Part shown: positions 5,327 to 9,937 of the stretch, piece after piece
Numbering within the stretch: the first letter of the stretch is position 1
How the letters are laid out: every line of letters starts with the position of its first letter
DNA from: Lachnospiraceae bacterium
GTDB lineage: Bacteria; Bacillota; Clostridia; Lachnospirales; Lachnospiraceae
DNA: 9,937 bases
Assembly (NCBI GenBank): GCA_900755865.1
Contig: CAAEHZ010000593.1
Coordinates: forward strand, 1-9,937
Direction of reading: 5' to 3'
Made by a program: the position numbers and the translations under genes
The notes under the pieces: generated by a model
Databases searched by the model: none
Seen by the model: only the letters and a program-made list of their open reading frames with translations
What the model was told of the DNA's origin: nothing

Positions 5327-7686
5327 TTTTTCCTCCTCTCCGGTGCCCCCTGTAAGCACTCCTGTCTGTTTTTCCTATGCAGTACATAAGCCTGTATACA
5401 CATTGCCAAAAGGGTAACTGCCGTGACCGCTTCTGCCGCCCTCCAGTACCAGGGGCTTTCAAACAGCACCTTAAGACTGCCACTGTACCCTGCAGGTACG
5501 GCTACTGTTACAAAAAAGTTCTCATCCGGGAAGGTTTCCAGCTTTGTCCTGCCATCCCCGGCATAGCAGACATATCCTTTATAATATAGAAGCGGCATCC
5601 GCAGCAGGGCTTCCTCCCCCGGATTGCTGCAGGTCAAATTTATGGTAAGGCCCTGCTTTTCACAGGATTCCACCATCAGCTCTCCCTCTGCCAGAGGCTC
5701 CCTGTGGGAAAAGAGTGTTGCGTCTGCTCCATAGGGCAGATATTCTGCACCGGAAATATAACCGGTTCCCATTCCTTCCGCGTTATATACCCGCACAGGA
5801 TTCGCCTGATAATTCAAATCTGTCAGTAAAAAGACGTTTCCAAAAAGCGTACAAAGCACCATCAGCCCAAAGAAAGCCGCCAGACCCTTTTCCCGGTACT
5901 CCGCCATTGCCCAGCTTGCCAGAACCCCAGCCAGTACCACAAGGGAAAGGGTTCCGATATTCAGCCAGCGGTTCGGAAACTGTAAGCTGGAAACCAGCGT
6001 CCGGACAATTCCGCCAAAGCTGTGAAGCACATCCCAGGGAAAAACAGAAAGACTCATCAGCATACATGCCATACCGAAGCCCCCTGCAATCCAGCCAAGT
6101 CGATGCAGCCTTTTCGGCATCTTTTTTGCCTTCCCCGAAAAGCACAGGGCGCACCAGATAAAAAAGACAACCACTAAAGGCAACCCCAGATTTATCGGGT
6201 CACTGCCAACCATACCATTTCCCGCAAACTCACTGCTTCTGCCGGTCTGGGAAAATGCCAGAAAAAGCTGCGCCGGATAAAGCCCTCTGTTCTGAATCGT
6301 CCGCCCGGAAACATGCTGAATCACAAAATCCCCCGTCAGCATATAATCCAGAAACGGCACTAAAAACCAGGCACTTAACAGACAGGCATAAATCACCGTC
6401 TTTGCCAGCACCAGAAAGGTTTCTTTTCTGAATACCTTTTTGATTTCCACCAGACAGAGTACAATCGTAAAGAAACCAACCATCTCACAGGAAAGAAGAT
6501 GGGACTGTATCAGCCCCGCAAATCCGATTGTCAGAGGCAGCCAGCTTCTCCGGTAGCTCTTCTCCCGAATATCCTCCGCAAACACCCGGTAAAAGCCATA
6601 GGCGAGCAAAGGCAGAAGTAACACTCCAAAGGTTTCTCCGAAGGAGCCGCAGCAATAGGTCTTATAAGTCCGGTAAACAGACAAAGTATACAGCATACTG
6701 CATAACAGCCCGATATACTTTTCCCTGAAAATTTTTCCGAAACAATAATAGGCAATCAGAACCTGCGCCACTGTCATCACAAAGAAAAACATCCGGTAAC
6801 TGGTAGTCACACTGAATCCAACCAGCCGGAAGAACGCCGCAATATAAAGCAGGGTTTCTCCGTAAAAAATGGCAGAAGCGTATCCGTAGCCCTGCTGCCA
6901 CTTGGGCGCATTTCTCGCCGGGAACATGCCATTCTGCAAACTGTCCTTAATTCCCTCAATCCGCATCAGGTGATATCCCAGGTCACCCCCGGATATCATA
7001 TAGTCCAGCATCAAAGGCATGGAGGCAAATAAAAGAACCACCAGCAGCCCGAAATGAACCGTCTTGTCCTTCACGGAAATCCCATAGGTCACATCATATG
7101 CCCGGTACAGCAAAATTCCGTTAAAAACAAGGGAACCGATAATTACCCAGAAAAGATACATCCTGCTTAAGGCATTTGTTTCCGAAATGGTAAGCCCTGT
7201 TACTGACAGGCTCCCCTCTCCGCCATATTCCGCATGCACCGCCAGATGGGAGGTGTCCTGTAACAGCCACATAGCAAAATCCGTACTCTGTAACCCTGCA
7301 TAAAGATGCTCCCCATTGGTTTTCAGCTGTTTATAACCAAGAGTAACATCCGACACCGTACAAAGGTTTTTCATATCCGTATCCGTTTCATAATGCAGGG
7401 AAACCTTATATACTCCCTTTGGAAGCGCAAGCCCGGTAAAATCCACCAGATTTCCCCTTGCGCCGTCAGCTTCCGTCACCCGATAACCTCCGGTTTCCTC
7501 CACAGGGCTTCCAAAATTTCCCTGCATTGCCTCTGTTCCAAATTCATATACCCTGTTTTTTCCAAATAATCCCAGAATGCCCATAAAAAGCAAAAGAGCC
7601 TCCACCAGAAGCACGCAAAGAACTGCCTTTCTTTTCTTTTGCCAAAGCTCCACTATCAGATTTTTTATCTTTTCATGTCCGGTCAT
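5323..7686 (-). CDS. GT-C-type membrane glycosyltransferase-like protein (PTPS-related/YfhO-like)
   Basis: This 787-aa protein is the first and most complete of three related genes. Parts in order: TM (21-41); extracytoplasmic beta-rich domain (about 45-170); TM (about 175-195); TM (210-228) leading to SGGDLGYHLMRIEGI (232-246), the acidic first outer loop typical of these proteins; GYGYASAIFYGE (266-277); about eight more TMs with LYTLSVYRTYKTYCCGSFGE (332-351) and SVFPWD (547-552); a last extracytoplasmic domain (about 625-745, with LLYYKGYVCYAGDG and VAVPAGYSG as in the YfhO C-terminal region); a final TM (748-769); and a basic tail. YfhO-type proteins glycosylate surface polymers from undecaprenyl-phosphate sugars, so a similar role is likely, but no CsbB-like partner is in the window. 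Start: the ATG at 7686 has GAGG at 6-nt spacing. A longer frame to 7722 starts too close to the predicted transcription start. Confidence 0.8.
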   Translation of the reverse strand: MTGHEKIKNLIVELWQKKRKAVLCVLLVEALLLFMGILGLFGKNRVYEFGTEAMQGNFGSPVEETGGYRVTEADGARGNLVDFTGLALPKGVYKVSLHYETDTDMKNLCTVSDVTLGYKQLKTNGEHLYAGLQSTDFAMWLLQDTSHLAVHAEYGGEGSLSVTGLTISETNALSRMYLFWVIIGSLVFNGILLYRAYDVTYGISVKDKTVHFGLLVVLLFASMPLMLDYMISGGDLGYHLMRIEGIKDSLQNGMFPARNAPKWQQGYGYASAIFYGETLLYIAAFFRLVGFSVTTSYRMFFFVMTVAQVLIAYYCFGKIFREKYIGLLCSMLYTLSVYRTYKTYCCGSFGETFGVLLLPLLAYGFYRVFAEDIREKSYRRSWLPLTIGFAGLIQSHLLSCEMVGFFTIVLCLVEIKKVFRKETFLVLAKTVIYACLLSAWFLVPFLDYMLTGDFVIQHVSGRTIQNRGLYPAQLFLAFSQTGRSSEFAGNGMVGSDPINLGLPLVVVFFIWCALCFSGKAKKMPKRLHRLGWIAGGFGMACMLMSLSVFPWDVLHSFGGIVRTLVSSLQFPNRWLNIGTLSLVVLAGVLASWAMAEYREKGLAAFFGLMVLCTLFGNVFLLTDLNYQANPVRVYNAEGMGTGYISGAEYLPYGADATLFSHREPLAEGELMVESCEKQGLTINLTCSNPGEEALLRMPLLYYKGYVCYAGDGRTKLETFPDENFFVTVAVPAGYSGSLKVLFESPWYWRAAEAVTAVTLLAMCIQAYVLHRKNRQECLQGAPERRKK

Positions 7687-7725
7687 ACCGCACCTCATTT
7701 TTACTTTTTTCCGCAAACACACTGC

Positions 7726-7749
7726 AAACTACTGTTATCATAGCAGTTT
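7726..7749. promoter_or_regulatory. Imperfect inverted repeat over the -10 box, possible operator
   Basis: AAACTACT (7726-7733) and AGCAGTTT (7742-7749) form an 8-bp inverted repeat with one mismatch around GTTATCAT. It covers the -10 box of the leftward GT-C operon promoter and lies between two divergent genes, the usual place for a repressor site. No regulator gene is in the window, so the binding protein is unknown. Confidence 0.35.
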
Positions 7750-7765
7750 TGCCACCCTCTGGCAA
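7737..7765 (-). promoter_or_regulatory. Predicted sigma-A promoter of the GT-C operon
   Basis: Reading leftward, TTGCCA (7765-7760) is followed after exactly 17 bp by TATGAT (7742-7737), a good vegetative promoter with five of six matches in the -10 box. The start would be near 7730, about 44 nt before the ATG at 7686. The -35 box is one arm of a perfect 6-bp inverted repeat (TTGCCA 7749-7754, TGGCAA 7760-7765). Confidence 0.65.
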
Positions 7766-7773
7766 TAAAGTTC

Positions 7774-7802
7774 TTGCGTTTCTCCCCGGATTCCTTTACC
7801 AT
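7774..7802 (+). promoter_or_regulatory. Weak predicted promoter of the 88-aa gene
   Basis: TTGCGT (7774-7779) is followed after 17 bp by TACCAT (7797-7802), a weak -10 match. It is positioned sensibly, about 28 bp before the start codon and just upstream of AGGAGG, but other placements are possible. Confidence 0.3.
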
Positions 7803-7830
7803 AGTGGCAGAAATAAGGAGGGATAACTTT

Positions 7831-8097
7831 ATGTTTCGCTTATGGGCAAGAACCTTTCAGGACAATCATATGCTGCAGGATACCTGTATCTGCGACGATT
7901 CCAACGACACCCGCACCCACAAGATATTCCGGGCTTTAGAACAGGTATGCTACCAGTTTGACTTAAGCCAGCCTATCTGGCTGGATAAAAATGTTGCTGA
8001 ATTTAAGCGCCACCCCAAAGTACGCTTTACCCAGGATAACTTTGTGGAAACCATAGATTTTGACTATCTGGAAATTCAGATTATAGAAGAGGACTAA
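7831..8097 (+). CDS. Conserved-looking 88-aa hypothetical protein
   Basis: I do not recognise a named family, although the sequence has the look of a short conserved hypothetical of Lachnospiraceae. The protein is 88 aa, soluble and acidic at its C terminus (ending IIEED), without a signal peptide or membrane segment. Visible features are CICDDSNDTRTHKIF (19-33), with an Asp-rich stretch and two Cys, an ALEQVCYQFDLSQPIWLD block (35-52), and a beta-like C-terminal strand DFDYLEIQII. The ATG at 7831 has a perfect AGGAGG (7817-7822) at 8-nt spacing. An upstream in-frame extension to 7774 has no ribosome binding site. The gene is divergent from the GT-C operon and precedes a new promoter, so it is probably monocistronic. 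The strong start and clean context support it being real. Confidence 0.75.
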   Translation: MFRLWARTFQDNHMLQDTCICDDSNDTRTHKIFRALEQVCYQFDLSQPIWLDKNVAEFKRHPKVRFTQDNFVETIDFDYLEIQIIEED

Positions 8098-8105
8098 TCT
8101 TTGTA

Positions 8106-8134
8106 TTGACTTTTTTTCTTTTTTCGCATATCAT
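8106..8134 (+). promoter_or_regulatory. Predicted promoter of the TrhA gene
   Basis: TTGACT (8106-8111) is followed after 17 bp by TATCAT (8129-8134), a good sigma-A match embedded in a T-rich spacer. The predicted start is near 8141, which coincides with the first base of the 12-bp perfect palindrome arm. The resulting leader to the ATG at 8287 would be about 146 nt. Confidence 0.6.
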
Positions 8135-8135
8135 T

Positions 8136-8172
8136 ATGGTGTGACATAGTTTTGGAAACTATGTCACGCCAT
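8136..8172 (+). other. Long perfect palindrome at the predicted transcription start
   Basis: Arms GTGACATAGTTT (8141-8152) and AAACTATGTCAC (8156-8167) are perfectly complementary around the 3-nt centre TGG. Pairing continues outward to 8136 and 8172 (one G-U), giving a 17-bp stem. The following TGTTTGTAC is only loosely T-rich. Three readings: a repressor operator just downstream of the -10 box; a 5'-end stabilising hairpin of the trhA mRNA; or the terminator of the 88-aa gene. The position at +1 favours the first two. Confidence 0.7.
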
Positions 8173-8215
8173 TGTTTGTACTATTCCATGTCGTAATGTC
8201 AAATCAAGAAAATTT

Positions 8216-8280
8216 GAATCCCAATGCGGATTCGTTTGTTCAAGGATAGCCGACTCAGGCATCCTGCTACGGAAACGAGG
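8216..8280 (+). promoter_or_regulatory. Structured leader of trhA that may mask the ribosome binding site
   Basis: Two local hairpins are seen: GAATCC (8216-8221) with GGATTC (8228-8233), and AGGAT-A-GCC (8243-8251) with GGCATCCT (8258-8265), the latter with a bulged A. In addition TCGTTT (8232-8237) can pair with AAACGA (8273-8278), enclosing the second hairpin and covering the first bases of the GAGG ribosome binding site (8277-8280). That pairing competes with the first hairpin for 8232-8233, so two alternative folds are possible. I could not match it to a known riboswitch class. Regulation is an inference. Confidence 0.35.
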
Positions 8281-8286
8281 TGTATT

Positions 8287-8937
8287 ATGCAAATCACAAT
8301 CAGAGAACCCGGAAGTGCACTTACTCATTTTATTGGATTATTACTCACCCTGTTTGCTTCAGTTCCACTACTGATAAAAACCGGCATATGCACCGGAGGC
8401 AAATCTTTCCCGGCAATGGTTGTCTTTGCCGTCAGCATGATTTTACTGTACGGTGCCAGCACCATCTATCACAGTGTCAATCTTTCCGGAAAAGCGCTCC
8501 GCATTTTTCAAAAGCTTGACCACATGATGATTTTTGTCCTGATTGCCGGCTCCTACACCCCTGTATGCCTTATTGTTCTCGGTGACAAAAGTGGTTACAC
8601 CCTGCTTGGATTAGTCTGGGGGATTGCTTTTGTAGGAATGCTGATAAAAGCCTTCTGGATTACCTGTCCGAAATGGTTCTCTTCTATCATCTATATTGCC
8701 ATGGGCTGGGTATGCCTCTTCGTTTTCAAAGAACTTTTAAATTCTTTATCCCCAGCTGCTTTCGTCTGGCTTCTGACCGGCGGCATCATTTATACCATTG
8801 GTGGAATCATATACGCACTCAGACTGCCTGTGTTCAATACCCGGCACAAAGCCTTTGGTTCCCACGAAATCTTCCATCTTTTCGTTATGGCTGGAAGCTT
8901 TTGTCACTTTGTCTTCATGTACTGCTATGTTGCTTAA
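8287..8937 (+). CDS. trhA: TrhA/hemolysin III family membrane protein
   Basis: This 216-aa protein with about seven membrane segments belongs to the hemolysin III/TrhA family, the bacterial branch of the PAQR superfamily. Family motifs seen: REPGSALTHFIG (6-17), YGASTIYHSV (55-64, the S-x3-H motif), FQKLDHMMIF (74-83, with the Asp-His pair) and SHEIFHLFVMAGSFCHF (192-208, the His-x3-His motif plus a third His). These His and Asp residues match the predicted metal site of the superfamily. Length is normal. Bacterial members are linked to membrane lipid or energetics homeostasis; haemolytic activity is reported for only a few. The ATG at 8287 has GAGG at 6-nt spacing and starts the protein right at its conserved N terminus; an in-frame extension to 8224 would run through the structured leader and is unlikely. 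The stop is 11 bp from the convergent galE stop. Confidence 0.9.
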   Translation: MQITIREPGSALTHFIGLLLTLFASVPLLIKTGICTGGKSFPAMVVFAVSMILLYGASTIYHSVNLSGKALRIFQKLDHMMIFVLIAGSYTPVCLIVLGDKSGYTLLGLVWGIAFVGMLIKAFWITCPKWFSSIIYIAMGWVCLFVFKELLNSLSPAAFVWLLTGGIIYTIGGIIYALRLPVFNTRHKAFGSHEIFHLFVMAGSFCHFVFMYCYVA

Positions 8938-8948
8938 ACTGAAACTAT

Positions 8949-9937
8949 TTAATCATTGTATCCATTGGGATTATTTTTCTGCCATCTCCAGGAATCCGCG
9001 CACATTTCCTTAATGCCGTACTGCGCCTCCCAGCCAAGCTCCTTCTTTGCCAGACTGGCATCCGCATAACAGGTTGCGATATCCCCGGCACGTCTGGGCT
9101 TTATCACATAAGGAATCCTGACCCCTGTGACTTCCTCAAAGTTCTTTACAATATCCAGCACACTGTATCCCACACCGGTTCCCAGATTGTAAATCTTCAG
9201 ACCTGCCTTTTCCTTAATTTTCTGCAATGCCTTTACATGCCCGACTGCCAAATCTACCACATGGATATAATCCCTCACACCGGTTCCGTCCGGTGTATCA
9301 TAATCGTTACCGAATACTCCCAGTTCCTTGAGCTTTCCAACAGCAACCTGAGTAATATAGGGCATCAGATTGTTGGGAATACCATTCGGATTCTCTCCCA
9401 TGGTACCGCTCTTATGGGCACCAATTGGATTGAAGTAACGAAGCAGAATCACATTCCACTCCGGGTCTGCCTTCTGAATATCTGTCAGAATCTGCTCCAG
9501 CATGGACTTTGTCCAGCCGTAAGGGTTTGTACACTGCCCCTTTGGACACTCCTCCGTAATCGGGATAACTGCCGGATTGCCATAAACTGTCGCGCTGGAA
9601 GAAAAGATAATGTTCTTTACACCATGCTTCCTCATCACATCAACCAGCGTCAGCGTACCGGCAATATTATTCTCATAATACTCCCAGGGCTTCTGCACGG
9701 ATTCGCCTACCGCCTTTAACCCTGCGAAATGAATTACCGCATCTATCTGTTCCTTTGTAAAAATCTCTTCCAATGCCTTTCTGTCCAGAATATCCGCCTT
9801 GTAAAAGGGAACCTTCTTTCCCGTAATCGCCTCTACCCTCTGTAAAGACTTTTCACTGGCATTGCAAAGATTATCCAATACCACTACATCATAACCTGCC
9901 TGTGCAAGCTCTACCACGGTATGGCTGATAACATTTC
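8949..9937 (-). CDS. galE: UDP-glucose 4-epimerase (N terminus outside window)
   Basis: About 328 residues of a GalE are visible; roughly the first ten lie beyond position 9937. GalE interconverts UDP-glucose and UDP-galactose in the cytoplasm using bound NAD, feeding the Leloir pathway and surface glycan synthesis. Seen: [25 protein letters not shown] (catalytic Ser), NPYGWTKSM (Tyr-x3-Lys catalytic pair), [24 protein letters not shown] and the C-terminal [13 protein letters not shown] and LGWEAQYGI blocks, all typical of the extended short-chain dehydrogenase family. The internal GTG at 9917 is not the real start, since the frame continues to the window edge. Oddity: the last visible N-terminal residues read NVISHT where GalE normally has YIGSHT, so the third Gly of the NAD-binding GxxGxxG loop seems absent; this is at the very edge of the window. 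Promoter and any gal operon partners are outside. Confidence 0.93.
   Translation of the reverse strand, partial: NVISHTVVELAQAGYDVVVLDNLCNASEKSLQRVEAITGKKVPFYKADILDRKALEEIFTKEQIDAVIHFAGLKAVGESVQKPWEYYENNIAGTLTLVDVMRKHGVKNIIFSSSATVYGNPAVIPITEECPKGQCTNPYGWTKSMLEQILTDIQKADPEWNVILLRYFNPIGAHKSGTMGENPNGIPNNLMPYITQVAVGKLKELGVFGNDYDTPDGTGVRDYIHVVDLAVGHVKALQKIKEKAGLKIYNLGTGVGYSVLDIVKNFEEVTGVRIPYVIKPRRAGDIATCYADASLAKKELGWEAQYGIKEMCADSWRWQKNNPNGYND

Noticed and set aside
5323..7722. A longer version of the 787-aa protein starting from GTG at 7722
   Set aside because: The extra codons begin about 8 nt after the predicted transcription start with no ribosome binding site, while the ATG at 7686 has one.
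8216..8280. A known riboswitch class (c-di-GMP, guanidine II or III, Mn, preQ1, THF) in the trhA leader
   Set aside because: I compared recalled consensus cores by eye; short pieces such as ACGAGGTG resemble guanidine III, but the required pseudoknot partners are not present.
9237..9719. A 160-codon rightward open frame
   Set aside because: Antisense to the canonical galE coding sequence.

Overview
The window looks like chromosome from a gut-type Clostridia bacterium, most likely a member of the Lachnospiraceae. Reasons: moderate-to-low GC, AGGAGG-type ribosome binding sites, small overlapping membrane-protein genes, and a GalE, a small alarmone synthetase and an 88-aa hypothetical protein that all read like that family. 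No mobile element, CRISPR array, rRNA or tRNA is visible. The assignment comes from recalled protein resemblance, not from a search.

Layout. Left third, all on the minus strand: a flavin reductase family protein (104-670) sits 12 bp behind a tail-anchored coiled-coil protein of unknown function (683-1441), probably one transcript. A 469-bp intergenic stretch follows (1442-1910). It holds a promoter for that pair, a candidate small structured RNA on the plus strand with a GAAA-capped hairpin, and a bidirectional terminator that ends the next gene. A RelQ/SAS1-type small alarmone synthetase (1911-2585) has its own extended -10 promoter.

Middle, minus strand: three overlapping membrane-protein genes form one operon (order 7686 to 2725). 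The first (787 aa) is a full-length GT-C-type membrane glycosyltransferase-like protein of the PTPS-related/YfhO kind. The second (429 aa) and third (442 aa) share sequence blocks with it but each lacks different parts, so the operon looks like one complete and two partial paralogues. A good sigma-A promoter and an inverted repeat over its -10 box lie upstream.

Right third, plus strand: divergent from that operon is an 88-aa conserved-looking hypothetical protein. Next come a promoter, a long perfect palindrome at the predicted transcription start, a structured leader that may mask the ribosome binding site, and a TrhA/hemolysin III family membrane protein (8287-8937). A nearly complete galE (8949 to beyond 9937, minus strand) converges on it with only 11 bp between the stops.

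How they fit together: GalE (UDP-glucose/UDP-galactose interconversion) and the GT-C-like operon both suggest surface glycan work, but they are separated and on different transcripts, so a shared pathway is only an inference. RelQ adds stress-induced (p)ppGpp synthesis. The most unusual items are the three-paralogue GT-C operon, the trhA leader with its palindrome, and the candidate RNA at 1637-1749.
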